Source: Prochlorococcus sp. AG-402-N23 (lineage in GTDB: Bacteria; Cyanobacteriota; Cyanobacteriia; PCC-6307; Cyanobiaceae). Taken from it: a stretch of DNA of 64,000 nucleotides. Location of the stretch: assembly GCA_003216355.1 (NCBI GenBank), contig QCIX01000006.1, positions 1 to 64,000 of the forward strand. The letters run 5' to 3'. The notes beneath the pieces are model-generated. The model made no database searches and was not told where the DNA came from. It saw nothing but the letters and a program-made list of their open reading frames with translations. Positions 38,240 to 48,512 of this stretch are shown here, in pieces (within the stretch, counting starts at the first letter, position 1; each line of letters opens with the position of its first letter). The position numbers and the translations under genes are program-made.

Positions 38240-40369
38240 ATGAACTCAAAGGATTCTTTTAGAGCTTTTCCTTTGGCGGCAATTACGGGTCATAGCTTAT
38301 TGAAATTATCTTTGCTTTTGGCAGCAGTTGATCCGAGTTTAGGAGGAGTGATTATCGCTGGCGGAAGAGGTACTGGTAAGTCAGTATTAGCAAGGGGTTT
38401 GCATACTTTACTCCCTCCTATAGAGATATTAGATAATGAATCAATAGTGGAAAAGTTCAGTAAGAGAAATAGTAATACTTCATTAAGACCTATTGGTAGG
38501 AACCTAGATCCAGATAAACCAGCGGAATGGGATACTAGTACTAATAAATTGTTAGAGGAAGCAATTGGAAGTGATTATTTGAATCAAATTGAAGCAATTC
38601 CAAAAAAAGTAAGAGAGGCACCATTTATTCAAGTTCCCATTGGCATAACTGAAGACAGACTTGTTGGATCAATTGATGTCGCTGCCTCATTAAGTACGGG
38701 GGAACAAGTTTTTCAGCCTGGAATTTTGGCAGAGGCTCATAGAGGTGTTCTTTATGTAGATGATATAAATTTATTGGATGATGGCATTGTAAATTTAATT
38801 CTTGAAGCTGTAGGAAGAGAGAAAAATAATATTGAAAGAGATGGTTTAAGCCTTTCTCATCCTTGTAAGTCACTTTTAATAGCAACTTATAATCCCGAAG
38901 AAGGTGCTTTAAGAGATCATGTTTTAGATCGTTTTTCTATTGTGCTTTCCGCAGATCAATCTATTGATAATGCTCAAAGAGTTGAGATTACAAAATCTGT
39001 TTTAGCACACGCAGAAAATAATATTAAATTTTCAGAAAAATGGTCGGAAGAATCTGACAATTTATCTACTCAATTAATTTTGGCAAGACAATGGTTAAAG
39101 GATGTCAAGATAACAAAAGAGCAAATAACCTATTTAGTGAATGAAGCTCTTAGAGGAGGAGTAGAAGGTCATAGGTCAGAATTATTTGCAGTAAAAGTAG
39201 CGAAGGCTAATGCAGCTCTTCGAGGCGATGAGAATGTAAATTCTGAGGACCTGAAAGTCGCAGTAAGGTTAGTTATTCTTCCACGAGCAATGCAAATACC
39301 TCCAGAAGATGATGATATTCAACCACCCCCTCCAGAGGATCAGAGTCCCCCACCTCCACCTCAATCAAACAATGAAGAGTCTGAACCTGAGGCTAATGAA
39401 AATGATGATAATCAAGAACAAGAACAAGAGGAAGATAATTCTGATGGAGAAGAAGAATCTACTCCAGATATACCTGAAGAATTCATATTAGATCCTGAGG
39501 CATGCATGGTTGACCCTGATTTATTACTTTTTTCATCAGCTAAAGCGAAAGCGGGAAATAGCGGGAGTAGATCAGTCATATTGAGTGATAGTAGAGGAAG
39601 ATACGTAAAACCTATTATTCCAAGAGGTAAAGTAAAAAGAATTGCTGTAGATGCTACTCTTCGAGCTGCTGCTCCTTATCAAAAATCGAGAAGATTAAGG
39701 AACCCTAATAAATCAATAGTTATTGAAGAAAATGATTTTAGGGCAAAGCTTCTTCAAAAAAAGGCAGGGGCTCTAGTGATTTTTCTGGTTGATGCTAGTG
39801 GCTCTATGGCTTTAAATAGAATGCAAAGTGCCAAAGGCGCAGTAATAAGACTTTTAACAGAGGCATATGAAAATAGAGATGAAGTTGCTCTTATACCCTT
39901 TAGAGGTAATCAAGCAGAAGTTCTTTTACCTCCGACAAGATCAATAACTGCAGCGAAAAGAAGGCTAGAAACAATGCCTTGCGGAGGTGGATCGCCTCTA
40001 GCTCATGGACTAACACAATCAGCAAAAGTAGCAAAAAATGCTCTTTCTACTGGAGATATAGGTCAAGTTATTGTTGTTGGAATTACCGATGGAAGAGGAA
40101 ATGTTCCATTAGGATTATCTCTAGGACAAAATGAGGTTGAAGAAAACAAAAATACAAATGCAAATTTAAAGCAAGAGGTTCTTGATATTGCAGCAAAATA
40201 TCCCATGCTTGGGATAAAACTTTTGATAATTGATACAGAAAGAAAATTTATTGCAAGTGGATTTGGTAAAGAATTAGCAGAGGCAGCTCAAGGGAAATAT
40301 GTTCAACTGCCAAAAGCCACAGATAAAGCTATCGCAGCAATGGCTTTAAATGCTATAAATGAATTCTAA
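38240..40369 (+). CDS. chlD: Magnesium-protoporphyrin IX chelatase subunit ChlD
   Basis: AAA+/integrin-I subunit of Mg chelatase, the first step committed to chlorophyll. The N-terminal AAA region has [20 protein letters not shown] and [20 protein letters not shown]; a Pro- and acid-rich linker ([14 protein letters not shown] and on) joins the C-terminal von Willebrand A domain with the MIDAS motif [14 protein letters not shown]. The track start is GTG at 38192 (725 residues). I prefer the ATG at 38240, with AGGAGA upstream and five residues before the conserved [13 protein letters not shown], giving 709 residues. Confidence 0.92.
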   Translation: MNSKDSFRAFPLAAITGHSLLKLSLLLAAVDPSLGGVIIAGGRGTGKSVLARGLHTLLPPIEILDNESIVEKFSKRNSNTSLRPIGRNLDPDKPAEWDTSTNKLLEEAIGSDYLNQIEAIPKKVREAPFIQVPIGITEDRLVGSIDVAASLSTGEQVFQPGILAEAHRGVLYVDDINLLDDGIVNLILEAVGREKNNIERDGLSLSHPCKSLLIATYNPEEGALRDHVLDRFSIVLSADQSIDNAQRVEITKSVLAHAENNIKFSEKWSEESDNLSTQLILARQWLKDVKITKEQITYLVNEALRGGVEGHRSELFAVKVAKANAALRGDENVNSEDLKVAVRLVILPRAMQIPPEDDDIQPPPPEDQSPPPPPQSNNEESEPEANENDDNQEQEQEEDNSDGEEESTPDIPEEFILDPEACMVDPDLLLFSSAKAKAGNSGSRSVILSDSRGRYVKPIIPRGKVKRIAVDATLRAAAPYQKSRRLRNPNKSIVIEENDFRAKLLQKKAGALVIFLVDASGSMALNRMQSAKGAVIRLLTEAYENRDEVALIPFRGNQAEVLLPPTRSITAAKRRLETMPCGGGSPLAHGLTQSAKVAKNALSTGDIGQVIVVGITDGRGNVPLGLSLGQNEVEENKNTNANLKQEVLDIAAKYPMLGIKLLIIDTERKFIASGFGKELAEAAQGKYVQLPKATDKAIAAMALNAINEF

Positions 40370-40376
40370 ATATTTC

Positions 40377-41222
40377 TTATGGATAAATTTCGTTAAGGAA
40401 TTTTGAAAGTCCAATCGTTAAATCTCTTATAGATTTGGTTAATTCTTTATCTTGAGTTAATTTTTCAAAATCATCACTCATATCATCTATTTTGGTTGAA
40501 ATAGACTTCGCAGCATTAATTGTCAATTTAATGTCGTTAAGGGTTTCTTTGTCATCGATAGTAGACAAAATGTTATTTAAATGACTAGCTGCAATTGTAA
40601 TTTCTTTTATTAGAGGTTCAACTCTCTCTATTTCTTTTTTCGATAAATAAATTAATTCATCAAGATTTTCTTGTGTTTTGTCAAATTGATCAATTGAGTT
40701 GAGGATGTTCTCAATTAGGTTTTCTTGATTTGTTTCTTTTAATATTTGACTTATTCTATTAGTTATATTTGAGAGACTTGATAGTTGCTTACCTGTGATA
40801 GTGTCTCCCTGGCAAATAATTAATTTGGTATCGCATTTTTCGGATATTGGTTTTGCAATGTTTTTAGGGATTGTCTTGTCACTAGTTTCTAAAGCAACTT
40901 GTACATCACCTCCAAGGAAAGAATTTGTAACTACCCTCGCAAATGCTGGCCTTGGAAGGATAATTTCAGGATTATTTAAAACTATTTTTGCTTTAATTGA
41001 TTCATTCGTAAATAAGATATCTTCTATCGATCCTACCAAAATTCCTCTGTAAGTAACTGGAGATTTTTTTGATAAACCGCTTGCGTTATTGAATTCAGCA
41101 AAGAGGTACCAATTTTTTGAAGATAATTTTACTCCTCTTAGCCAAAAAGAAAAAAATGTGAAAATTAAAATGCCCCCTAATAAGGAAAAACCAACTATTG
41201 AATCTCGTAAGCTTCTACGCAT
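40377..41222 (-). CDS. MlaD-family (MCE domain) lipid transport protein
   Basis: A 281-residue protein with one N-terminal membrane anchor (SIVGFSLLGGILIFTFFSFW) and an MCE domain containing NNASGLSKKSPVTYRGILVG. A long helical C-terminal part (about 160-280) with coiled-coil character follows, as in MCE proteins that form hexameric lipid channels. Together with the upstream ATPase gene, five bases away, it forms part of an Mla-like ABC system for envelope lipids. No permease (MlaE) gene is adjacent. Confidence 0.85.
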   Translation of the reverse strand: MRRSLRDSIVGFSLLGGILIFTFFSFWLRGVKLSSKNWYLFAEFNNASGLSKKSPVTYRGILVGSIEDILFTNESIKAKIVLNNPEIILPRPAFARVVTNSFLGGDVQVALETSDKTIPKNIAKPISEKCDTKLIICQGDTITGKQLSSLSNITNRISQILKETNQENLIENILNSIDQFDKTQENLDELIYLSKKEIERVEPLIKEITIAASHLNNILSTIDDKETLNDIKLTINAAKSISTKIDDMSDDFEKLTQDKELTKSIRDLTIGLSKFLNEIYP

Positions 41223-41227
41223 AATTT

Positions 41228-42013
41228 CTAAATGTCTTTGGGCTGCATTGGACCATCAAGTTTCCCATGCCTAAATTGAAATACATAGGGATTTTTACTC
41301 TCTTTAAATTCATCAATCGAGCCTGCCCATCTAAATTTGCCTCCATAAAGCATTAAAACTTTATCTGAAGTTCTCTCTATAGTACTAAGAACATGGCTAA
41401 CCACAATAGATGATCCGCTAGCTTTATCATTTGTTTTATTAATTAAATCTTCAATTCTTGATGAGGCAATGGGATCAAGGCCGGCAGTTGGTTCATCAAA
41501 AAGTAATAAAGGTTTAGACTTTGCATTAAGAGTTTGATCGGTAATTAATGCTCTAGCAAAACTTACTCTTTTTTGCATGCCTCCGCTTAATTCATTTGGA
41601 AGTTTATTCTCAACATTAAATAATCCTACCTCAGCTAAGCATTCACATACTATTTCATTGATTAACTTTTTAGATAGGTTTTTATTTCTCTTAAGGAGAA
41701 AACCTACATTTTCTTCAATAGTTAAAGATCCTAATAAAGCAGGGTTCTGAAAAACTAGTCTTACATCAGGAGGATTATTTTGATCTAATCTCAAATATGT
41801 TTGTTTCTCGCCAAATATTCTTAATTCTCCCTTGGTAGGTAAAATAAGTCCTGCTAGTATTTTTAATATTGTTGATTTACCAGAACCTGAGGGGCCAACA
41901 ATAGCTAATTTTTCTCCATCATTAAGTTCAAAATTTATTTGATTAAGCACATTAACTTCGCCCCAGCTTATTGAGAGGTTTTTTGTTTCAATTGCATGTT
42001 TTGATTTTTTCAA
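41228..42013 (-). CDS. ABC transporter ATP-binding protein, MlaF-like
   Basis: A 261-residue ATPase with Walker A GPSGSGKSTILKILAGLI, Q-loop LVFQNPALLGSLTIEENVGF, signature LSGGMQKRVSFARALI and Walker B LLFDEPTAGLDPIASSRI. The GGMQKRV(S/A)(F/L)ARA signature and the MlaD partner directly downstream indicate the Mla/MCE class rather than an importer of small solutes. The permease must be encoded elsewhere. Confidence 0.9.
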   Translation of the reverse strand: MKKSKHAIETKNLSISWGEVNVLNQINFELNDGEKLAIVGPSGSGKSTILKILAGLILPTKGELRIFGEKQTYLRLDQNNPPDVRLVFQNPALLGSLTIEENVGFLLKRNKNLSKKLINEIVCECLAEVGLFNVENKLPNELSGGMQKRVSFARALITDQTLNAKSKPLLLFDEPTAGLDPIASSRIEDLINKTNDKASGSSIVVSHVLSTIERTSDKVLMLYGGKFRWAGSIDEFKESKNPYVFQFRHGKLDGPMQPKDI

Positions 42014-42143
42014 AACTTATAAAAAAGCATCTATTATTTCATTTTGCCTATTTTTAGAAATAAAAAAAGTATGTATGGATTTGATTTATAATGATTCTAT
42101 ATAGTTTTTTTAATTTGAGAAAAATAATTTAAGAGGTTTTTTA

Positions 42144-43529
42144 ATGAAAAAGCGTAAAAAAAGGTTAAAAAGATATTATACAAATTTTAAAAAGTCTAAT
42201 TTTATTTTGTTAAAGAAAATCTTAAGAATTTTGAGTTGGCTTTTGCCAGGATTGGTAATAAAAAGATGGATGCTTACATCAGCGATAGGTTTTTTGACTA
42301 CATTATTAGGCGTTGCAATTTGGACTAATTTAAGACCTCTCTATTGGCTTATTGAAATCTTTTTTTCGGTAATGATTGGTTTAACTAGTATTTTGCCTGT
42401 TTCATTAATGGGACCATTGATTTTTGTTATTGGAATATTATTAATAGGGATTGGACAAAATAGAAGTATTAATTCTATTCAAAAAGCCCTTGTTCCAGAA
42501 AAAGATACATTTTTAGTTGATGCATTAAGAGTTAAAAGTAAATTAAATAGAGGCCCACATATTGTTGCAATTGGAGGAGGTACAGGCTTATCTACTTTAC
42601 TGAAAGGCTTAAAAAATTACAGTAGCAATATTACAGCAATCGTAACTGTATCTGATGATGGTGGAAGTAGTGGAATTCTCAGGAAACAATTAGGTGTACA
42701 ACCTCCGGGAGATATTAGAAATTGTTTAGCAGCCTTATCTAACGAAGAACCTATTTTAACTAGATTATTTCAGTATAGATTTTCAGGAGGAAGTGGTCTG
42801 GAAGGCCATAGTTTTGGAAATCTCTTTTTGTCAGCTTTAACAACAATTACAGGGAGTTTAGAAAAAGCAGTTCAAGCCTCTAGTAAGGTTTTGGCGGTAC
42901 AAGGTCAAGTTTTACCTGCAACTAATATTGACGTTATGTTATGGGCCGAATTAGAAGACGGTAAAAAGATTTTTGGTGAAAGCAAGATCAGCAAATCCAA
43001 TAAATTAATTTCAAGGATTGGTTATTTGCCAGAAAATCCTTCAGCTCTTCCGAGTGCCCTTGAATCTATAAAGGAAGCTGATGTAATTGTTCTTGGTCCA
43101 GGCAGTCTATACACTTCTTTATTGCCTAACCTTTTAGTACCAGAAATAGTAGATGCCTTATTGCAAAGTAATGCTCCCAAAATTTATATAAGTAATTTGA
43201 TGACTCAGCCAGGAGAAACAGATGGCCTAGATGTTTATCAACATATCAAAGCAATAGAAAAACAATTATCAAATTTTGGAGTTAATACTCGAATTTTTAA
43301 CTCAGTCTTATCTCAGATTGAATTTGAAAAGTCTCCACTAGTAGACTATTACGAAAGTAGAGGGGCAGAGCCTGTCCTATGTAATAAAGAAAAATTATTA
43401 TCTGAAGGTTATTATGTTTTGCAAGCACCACTATATTCAAAAAGAATAACTCCAACCCTTAGACATGATCCAAGAAGACTAGCAAGAGCAGTTATGTTTA
43501 TTTACCGCAAATTAAAAAAATTAAATTAA
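42144..43529 (+). CDS. yvcK: YvcK/CofD-like protein (gluconeogenesis factor family) with membrane anchor
   Basis: A 461-residue protein. A very basic N-terminus (MKKRKKRLKRYYTNFKKSNF) is followed by two hydrophobic segments (about 45-75 and 85-115), then the YvcK/CofD domain: IVAIGGGTGLSTLLKGLKNY, TVSDDGGSSGILRKQLGVQP, PGDIRNCLAAL and VLGPGSLYTSLLPNLLV. YvcK proteins bind nucleotide-sugars and affect cell shape and carbon metabolism in Bacillus; the membrane-anchored form is usual in cyanobacteria. One base separates its stop from that of ndhJ. Confidence 0.9.
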   Translation: MKKRKKRLKRYYTNFKKSNFILLKKILRILSWLLPGLVIKRWMLTSAIGFLTTLLGVAIWTNLRPLYWLIEIFFSVMIGLTSILPVSLMGPLIFVIGILLIGIGQNRSINSIQKALVPEKDTFLVDALRVKSKLNRGPHIVAIGGGTGLSTLLKGLKNYSSNITAIVTVSDDGGSSGILRKQLGVQPPGDIRNCLAALSNEEPILTRLFQYRFSGGSGLEGHSFGNLFLSALTTITGSLEKAVQASSKVLAVQGQVLPATNIDVMLWAELEDGKKIFGESKISKSNKLISRIGYLPENPSALPSALESIKEADVIVLGPGSLYTSLLPNLLVPEIVDALLQSNAPKIYISNLMTQPGETDGLDVYQHIKAIEKQLSNFGVNTRIFNSVLSQIEFEKSPLVDYYESRGAEPVLCNKEKLLSEGYYVLQAPLYSKRITPTLRHDPRRLARAVMFIYRKLKKLN

Positions 43530-43530
43530 A

Positions 43531-44061
43531 TTAATAAGCATCTTGAAGTTCATAGAAATCTGGCTGAATATAATCTTTTCGCAATGGCCATCCTCTCCAA
43601 TCTTCAGGCATTAATAATCTTTTGGGATTAGGATGATCAATAAAATTTATTCCATACATATCAAAAGTTTCTCTTTCTTGCCAATCACTTCCTTTAAAAA
43701 TTTTATATAAGCTAGGGATTGATAAATCAGAATCTCTTTTTAAGAAAACCTTTAATCTGACTTCTTTAATTTTTTCAATTTTTTGTAAATCATCAACAGT
43801 TATAAAATGGTAGAAACTAACAAGATTTTTGCCTGGTCCCTCATCATATCCTCCTTGACATTGGAGATAGTTGAAACCGTAATTTCTTAAGGCAGATACT
43901 GCTTCATATAATTTATTGGGTTTCACAGAAATGTTTTCGATTCCTATGTGATCATCAGGTAAGGATTGATTTGGAATTCCATCTTTAGAGAAAGATTGGC
44001 TTATAAAGCCTTCTTTTTCTATTGAAGTATCTGAGGATTTGGCTAAACCGTCTTTTTCCAT
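43531..44061 (-). CDS. ndhJ: NAD(P)H-quinone oxidoreductase subunit J
   Basis: Hydrophilic-arm subunit of cyanobacterial NDH-1, used in respiration and cyclic electron flow. The 176-residue product contains [40 protein letters not shown] and [17 protein letters not shown], the 30-kDa (NuoC-type) signature. The first 50 residues are a polar extension. Last gene of ndhC-K-J; its start overlaps the ndhK stop by one base. Confidence 0.97.
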   Translation of the reverse strand: MEKDGLAKSSDTSIEKEGFISQSFSKDGIPNQSLPDDHIGIENISVKPNKLYEAVSALRNYGFNYLQCQGGYDEGPGKNLVSFYHFITVDDLQKIEKIKEVRLKVFLKRDSDLSIPSLYKIFKGSDWQERETFDMYGINFIDHPNPKRLLMPEDWRGWPLRKDYIQPDFYELQDAY

Positions 44062-44795
44062 TAATCTTCTACAGTATCAATAATTTCAGCTTTTTCTGTG
44101 TTTTCAGGTAATTCAGTTATTTTTTCTTTTTTTGAGGAGGGAATGACGTTAGCTGAAGTTTTGTTTAGATATTCTCCTGTATTTTCTGAGAAAACAAGAT
44201 TCATTTCGTGATCATATGTTATGTATCTGTGAGTTTGCTCTGTTTTTGTGCGCTCTAAAATTGATTCATTACCAACTTTTTTTCTTAATTTAATTACAGC
44301 ATCAAAAATTGCTTCTGGTCTTGGTGGACATCCTGGAAGATATAAATCAACTGGTATCAATTTATCAACTCCCCTCACAGCAGTTGTAGAATCTGCACTG
44401 AACATTCCCCCTGTGATTGTGCAAGCACCCATGGCAATCACATATTTTGGTTCAGGCATTTGTTCATAAAGCCTTACTAGGGCTGGAGCCATCTTCATCG
44501 TTACAGTCCCTGCAACTATTAGCAAATCTGCTTGCCTTGGCGAGCTTCTAGGTACTAATCCAAATCTATCAAAATCAAATCTAGATCCTATTAAGGCAGC
44601 AAATTCTATAAAGCAACAAGCTGTTCCATACAAGAGAGGCCATAGACTGCTCAACCTAGCCCAATTATGAAGATCGTCTAAACTTGTCAATATAATATTT
44701 TCGCTTAAATCTGTAGTAACTTGTGGGGCACCAAGAGGATTGCAAGTCCCTTCCCGAATTTCTCTAATTGCTTTTGGGGATAATTGTGGATTCAA
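44061..44795 (-). CDS. ndhK: NAD(P)H-quinone oxidoreductase subunit K
   Basis: NuoB-type subunit carrying the N2 [4Fe-4S] cluster next to the quinone site. The 244-residue product shows cysteine motifs [30 protein letters not shown] and [20 protein letters not shown]. The C-terminal tail of about 50 residues is low-complexity and acidic. It is flanked by ndhC (four-base gap) and ndhJ. Confidence 0.97.
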   Translation of the reverse strand: MNPQLSPKAIREIREGTCNPLGAPQVTTDLSENIILTSLDDLHNWARLSSLWPLLYGTACCFIEFAALIGSRFDFDRFGLVPRSSPRQADLLIVAGTVTMKMAPALVRLYEQMPEPKYVIAMGACTITGGMFSADSTTAVRGVDKLIPVDLYLPGCPPRPEAIFDAVIKLRKKVGNESILERTKTEQTHRYITYDHEMNLVFSENTGEYLNKTSANVIPSSKKEKITELPENTEKAEIIDTVED

Positions 44796-44799
44796 TTTT

Positions 44800-45162
44800 T
44801 TAACTCCATTCTAAAGCACCTTTTCTCCATGCGTATGCTAAGGCAATCACAAGTATTGCAATAAAAATTAAAGCCTCAATAAAAGCTAATAAGCCTAATC
44901 TATTGAAGGCAACAGCCCAAGGATAAAGGAATACTGTCTCAACATCAAATATAACGAAAACCAAGGCAAACATGTAATAACGAATATTAAATTGAATCCA
45001 TGCTCCTCCTATAGGCTCCATTCCAGATTCATAGGTAAGTTTTCTTTCCCCTGTTCTGCCTTTTGGGGCAACAATGAGATTAGTAACTAGAGCTAATACT
45101 GGAACAGCTGCTGCAATTAAAAGGAAACCTAAAAAATATTCATAGCCAGTTAATAAAAACAT
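44800..45162 (-). CDS. ndhC: NAD(P)H-quinone oxidoreductase subunit 3
   Basis: Membrane subunit of NDH-1 with three helices. The 120-residue product contains [40 protein letters not shown] and PWAVAF, all diagnostic of NdhC/NuoA. First gene of the minus-strand ndhC-K-J operon and divergent from rubA across 77 bases. Confidence 0.97.
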   Translation of the reverse strand: MFLLTGYEYFLGFLLIAAAVPVLALVTNLIVAPKGRTGERKLTYESGMEPIGGAWIQFNIRYYMFALVFVIFDVETVFLYPWAVAFNRLGLLAFIEALIFIAILVIALAYAWRKGALEWS

Positions 45163-45239
45163 CTTGAAAAATTAATTTTGAATAAAAGTCGCTTAATTAA
45201 GCAAAATCTTTTAAAGTTCTTAAAGAACAATAATAAACC

Positions 45240-45668
45240 GTGAGTGAAAACATTCAACCAGCCTCTGAGGAAAACAAATTAGTTAAAGACTTTGAGAAAG
45301 AAAAACTTTCTGAAAACTCCTCAGGAGTAAATGTTGAACAACCTATCCTTAATCTAGAACAAAATAGATTCGAATGTAGAAGTTGTGGATACATTTATGA
45401 TCCTTCTGAAGGAAATAAAAAATTAAATATACCTAAAAATACCCCTTTTTCAGAGTTAGATGGTAATACCTTTGCTTGCCCTGTTTGTCGAGCCGGTAAA
45501 AATTTTTATAAGGATATAGGTCCTAAATCTAAACCAAGTGGTTTTGAAGAAAATTTAGTTTATGGCTTTGGTTTTAATAGTTTACCTCCTGGACAAAAAA
45601 ATATATTGATTTTTGGAGGGCTGGCGTTTGCTGCTGCTATGTTCCTTTCTTTGTACTCTTTGCATTAA
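45240..45668 (+). CDS. rubA: Membrane-anchored rubredoxin RubA
   Basis: Thylakoid rubredoxin needed for PSII assembly. The 142-residue product has a polar N-terminal stretch, the two iron-binding pairs CRSCGYIYDPSEGNK and FACPVCRAGKNFY, and a C-terminal transmembrane helix ILIFGGLAFAAAMFLSLYSL. The start is GTG at 45240. It is the first gene of rubA-ycf48-psbEFLJ, a conserved PSII-assembly cluster. Confidence 0.95.
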   Translation: MSENIQPASEENKLVKDFEKEKLSENSSGVNVEQPILNLEQNRFECRSCGYIYDPSEGNKKLNIPKNTPFSELDGNTFACPVCRAGKNFYKDIGPKSKPSGFEENLVYGFGFNSLPPGQKNILIFGGLAFAAAMFLSLYSLH

Positions 45669-45677
45669 TATATACAA

Positions 45678-46694
45678 ATGAAAAAAATTATTACTAGTAT
45701 TCCAAATTTTCTATTATCTATCCTCATTTGTTTCTTATTGAGCAGTTGTTCATCTACAGGAGTAAAGATGAGTGATAGCAGTCCTTGGAAAATAATTCAG
45801 TTTGAGGACAAGGCTAATGCTTTAGATGTTGATTTTATAGATGATAAAAATGGATTTTTAGTAGGTTCTAATAGACTTATTATGGAATCTAATGATGGAG
45901 GAGAAACCTGGGACAAAAGAAATTTAGATTTACCAAGTGAAGAGAACTTTCGCCTACTAGATATTGACTTTAAAGGTGAAGAGGGATGGTTAATAGGTCA
46001 GCCCTCATTAGTTATGCATACACTTGATGCGGGAAAGAATTGGACACGTTTATCTCTAGGTAATAAATTACCAGGCCAACCATTTTTAATAACTACTGTC
46101 GATGCTGGTGTTGCAGAATTGGCTACCACTGCAGGTGCTATTTATGAAACATCAGATAGTGGTGAATCATGGAATGCAAAAGTTGTAGACGCATCTGGTT
46201 CTGGGGGTGTAAGAGATTTAAGAAGAACTAATAATGGAGATTATGTCAGTGTAAGTAGTCTGGGTAATTTCTTTTCTACTTTGGAAAATGATAGTGATGC
46301 ATGGATAGCTCATCAAAGAGCTAGTAGCAAAAGAGTTCAAAGTATTGGTTTTAATCCAGAAGGAAGTTTATGGATGCTTTCTAGAGGAGCAGAAATTAGA
46401 TTTAATGAAGATACTGATGACCTAGAAAATTGGTCAAAGCCTATCATACCTATTCTTAATGGATACAATTATCTAGACATGGGATGGGATCCAAATGGTG
46501 ATATATGGGCTGGCGGGGGTAATGGGACTTTAATAGTAAGTAAAGATCAAGGTAAAACTTGGAATAAAGATCCTATTGCTTCTGAATTACCAACAAACTA
46601 CATAAAAATAGTTTTTCTTGATAACGAAGTTTTAGATAATCAAAAAGGATTTGTACTTGGTGAGCGTGGTTATATCCTTAAATGGAATAGCTAA
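45678..46694 (+). CDS. ycf48: Photosystem II assembly factor Ycf48 (HCF136)
   Basis: Lumenal beta-propeller that binds early D1 in PSII assembly. The 338-residue product has a lipoprotein-type signal peptide ([18 protein letters not shown], lipobox at LLSSC) and repeated propeller blades with Asp-box-like motifs such as [31 protein letters not shown] and [10 protein letters not shown]. It follows rubA by nine bases, with psbE about 135 bases further on. Confidence 0.95.
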   Translation: MKKIITSIPNFLLSILICFLLSSCSSTGVKMSDSSPWKIIQFEDKANALDVDFIDDKNGFLVGSNRLIMESNDGGETWDKRNLDLPSEENFRLLDIDFKGEEGWLIGQPSLVMHTLDAGKNWTRLSLGNKLPGQPFLITTVDAGVAELATTAGAIYETSDSGESWNAKVVDASGSGGVRDLRRTNNGDYVSVSSLGNFFSTLENDSDAWIAHQRASSKRVQSIGFNPEGSLWMLSRGAEIRFNEDTDDLENWSKPIIPILNGYNYLDMGWDPNGDIWAGGGNGTLIVSKDQGKTWNKDPIASELPTNYIKIVFLDNEVLDNQKGFVLGERGYILKWNS

Positions 46695-46787
46695 CTTTGA
46701 ATAACTTCATTTAATATTAAAAAAAAATGAATTTTTGACAGATTTAGCAACTGTCTGTAACCAACCTGTTAATTTCTTCGCGAACTT

Positions 46788-46810
46788 ATGATTTTACACT
46801 GTAAGATCAT
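46788..46810 (+). promoter_or_regulatory. Inverted repeat in the psbE leader/promoter
   Basis: ATGATTTTAC-act-GTAAGATCAT is a 10-bp inverted repeat with one mismatch, 19 bases before the psbE ATG. It is followed by AAGG, a candidate ribosome-binding site. It could be a 5' UTR hairpin or a protein-binding operator; the sequence alone cannot tell. Confidence 0.45.
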
Positions 46811-46829
46811 AAGGTAAACATTTGTGATT

Positions 46830-47078
46830 ATGGCCGCAGGTTCAACGGGTGAACGCCCATTCTTTGAAATAATCACCAGTATTAGGTACTGGATTATTCA
46901 TGCAGTAACATTACCAGCTATCTTTATAGCAGGCTTCTTATTTGTATATACAGGTTTAGCCTACGATGCTTTCGGAACTCCTCGTCCAGATAGTTATTTC
47001 CAATCATCTGAATCTAAAGCACCTGTCGTAACACAAAGATTTGAAGCTAAATCTCAACTAGATTTAAGAACAAAATAA
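46830..47078 (+). CDS. psbE: Cytochrome b559 alpha subunit PsbE
   Basis: Haem-binding PSII core subunit. The track starts at a GTG (46824), but [20 protein letters not shown] from the ATG at 46830 is the conserved N-terminus, giving 82 residues. The haem-ligand His is in [20 protein letters not shown] and the lumenal domain ends [15 protein letters not shown]. First gene of psbE-F-L-J. Confidence 0.97.
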
Positions 47079-47080
47079 CA

Positions 47081-47227
47081 ATGACTAATTCTCAAGCTCC
47101 AATGCAGGCTGCGGAAGTCCGCGTTTATCCTATATTTACTGTTCGTTGGCTAGCAGTTCACGCTTTAGCTATCCCATCAGTATTCTTTTTAGGTTCTATT
47201 GCTGCTATGCAATTCGTAGCCCGATAA
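47081..47227 (+). CDS. psbF: Cytochrome b559 beta subunit PsbF
   Basis: Too short for the track, which shows only an out-of-frame ORF here. The ATG at 47081, two bases after psbE, encodes 48 residues: [20 protein letters not shown] continuing to [20 protein letters not shown] and AAMQFVAR. The helix contains the haem-ligand His in WLAVHALA. Completes cytochrome b559 with PsbE. Confidence 0.97.
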
Positions 47228-47238
47228 ATTTAACTATC

Positions 47239-47358
47239 ATGCAAGTAAACGAAAATCCTAACAAAGTTCCAGTTGAACTTAATCGTACAAGCCTATATTT
47301 AGGCTTATTATCCGTCTTTGTATTGGGAATTTTATTTTCCAGTTACTTTTTCAATTAA
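47239..47358 (+). CDS. psbL: Photosystem II protein PsbL
   Basis: 39 residues from the ATG at 47239: [20 protein letters not shown] continuing to [19 protein letters not shown], the conserved PsbL sequence. The track ORF (47146-47358) extends it falsely through psbF in another frame. PsbL stabilises the PSII dimer and the acceptor side. Confidence 0.96.
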
Positions 47359-47367
47359 ATTAAAATT

Positions 47368-47565
47368 ATGAGTAAATTAAAAGGACCTGATGGAAGAATT
47401 CCAGATAGACTTCCCGACGGTAGACCAGCAGTTGCATGGGAAAGAAGATGGACTGAAGGAACTCTCCCACTATGGCTTGTTGCTACAGCAGGTGGAATTG
47501 CAGTTATCTTCGTTTTAGGAATATTCTTCTATGGCTCGTACCAAGGTGTTGGAGCTGGCGGCTAA
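47368..47565 (+). CDS. psbJ: Photosystem II protein PsbJ
   Basis: 65 residues, [20 protein letters not shown] then a single helix [20 protein letters not shown] ending [13 protein letters not shown], the PsbJ hallmark. The long polar N-terminus is typical of marine picocyanobacteria. Last gene of psbEFLJ; it converges with mtnP. Confidence 0.97.
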   Translation: MSKLKGPDGRIPDRLPDGRPAVAWERRWTEGTLPLWLVATAGGIAVIFVLGIFFYGSYQGVGAGG

Positions 47566-47608
47566 CAAATCCTCACCTTGACCTTACAATAACTTATATC
47601 TAATAAGC

Positions 47609-48502
47609 CTAATAAGATTCAGTAAATATCCTTAGTTTTTCTTTTGTAGAGCTTGGGATATTTTCTTTTTGGGTTATCAATCCATCTTTTAATGAAAAAT
47701 GAGACTTACTTTTTGGTCTTTCTTTTTCAATTAATTTAGCTACTTCGAAGATTATTTTATTAGCGACTTCAGTATTCGATCTAAGATTATCCAAAACCAT
47801 CTCTACAGAAACTTCTTGATGAGTTTGATGCCAGCAATCATAATCAGTAACCATTGACAATGAGGAGTAAGCTATTTCAGCTTCTTTAGCTAATCTTGCT
47901 TCTGTATGATTCGTCATTCCTATTATTGAACATCCCCAGCTTCTATATAAATTAGATTCTGCTCTAGTTGAGAAAGCGGGACCTTCCATTGCTAGATAGG
48001 TGCCCCCTCTATGCAATTGTCTACCACCAGGAATATTTTTTTCTCCGATTTCACTTAATATACGGGATAAATTTGTGCAGAAGGGATCTCCCATAGTTAC
48101 GTGTGCTACAGCTCCCTCGTTAAAGAACGTTGCTGGTCTATTTTTTGTCCGGTCTATAAATTGATCTGGCACCACTATATCAAGCGGCCTTATCTGTTCT
48201 TGTAATGAACCAACTGCTGATGGAGCAATAATCCATCTTACTCCTATTGATCTTAGAGCCCAAATATTAGCTTTGTAAGGGATTTCAGTAGGATTTAATC
48301 TATGTGTTCTTCCATGCCTAGGAATGAATGCTATCTCTAAATTTCCAAGACTATATACTCTTATTGAATCAGAAGGTTTACCATAGGGAGTATTGATTTC
48401 TATTTCTCTTAAGTAATCTATTTGATTCATTGAATAAAATCCACTCCCACCAATTACTCCTAATCTTGATTTTTCAATTGGTAATAAATGTTCTTTATTC
48501 AT
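47609..48502 (-). CDS. mtnP: S-methyl-5'-thioadenosine phosphorylase
   Basis: Phosphorolyses methylthioadenosine from polyamine and related pathways, salvaging adenine. The 297-residue product has LGVIGGSGFYSMNQIDYLRE, PRHGRTHRLNPTEIPYKANI, AMEGPAFSTRAESNLYRSWG and IGMTNHTEARLAKEAEIAYS, the purine nucleoside phosphorylase family 2 signature. It is divergent from the SelD fusion gene across ten bases. Confidence 0.93.
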   Translation of the reverse strand: MNKEHLLPIEKSRLGVIGGSGFYSMNQIDYLREIEINTPYGKPSDSIRVYSLGNLEIAFIPRHGRTHRLNPTEIPYKANIWALRSIGVRWIIAPSAVGSLQEQIRPLDIVVPDQFIDRTKNRPATFFNEGAVAHVTMGDPFCTNLSRILSEIGEKNIPGGRQLHRGGTYLAMEGPAFSTRAESNLYRSWGCSIIGMTNHTEARLAKEAEIAYSSLSMVTDYDCWHQTHQEVSVEMVLDNLRSNTEVANKIIFEVAKLIEKERPKSKSHFSLKDGLITQKENIPSSTKEKLRIFTESY

Positions 48503-48512
48503 TGTGATGTAA

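Noticed and set aside
47146-47358. Track ORF of 70 codons spanning psbF and psbL
   Set aside because: Only its last 39 codons are psbL; the first part is an out-of-frame reading of psbF.
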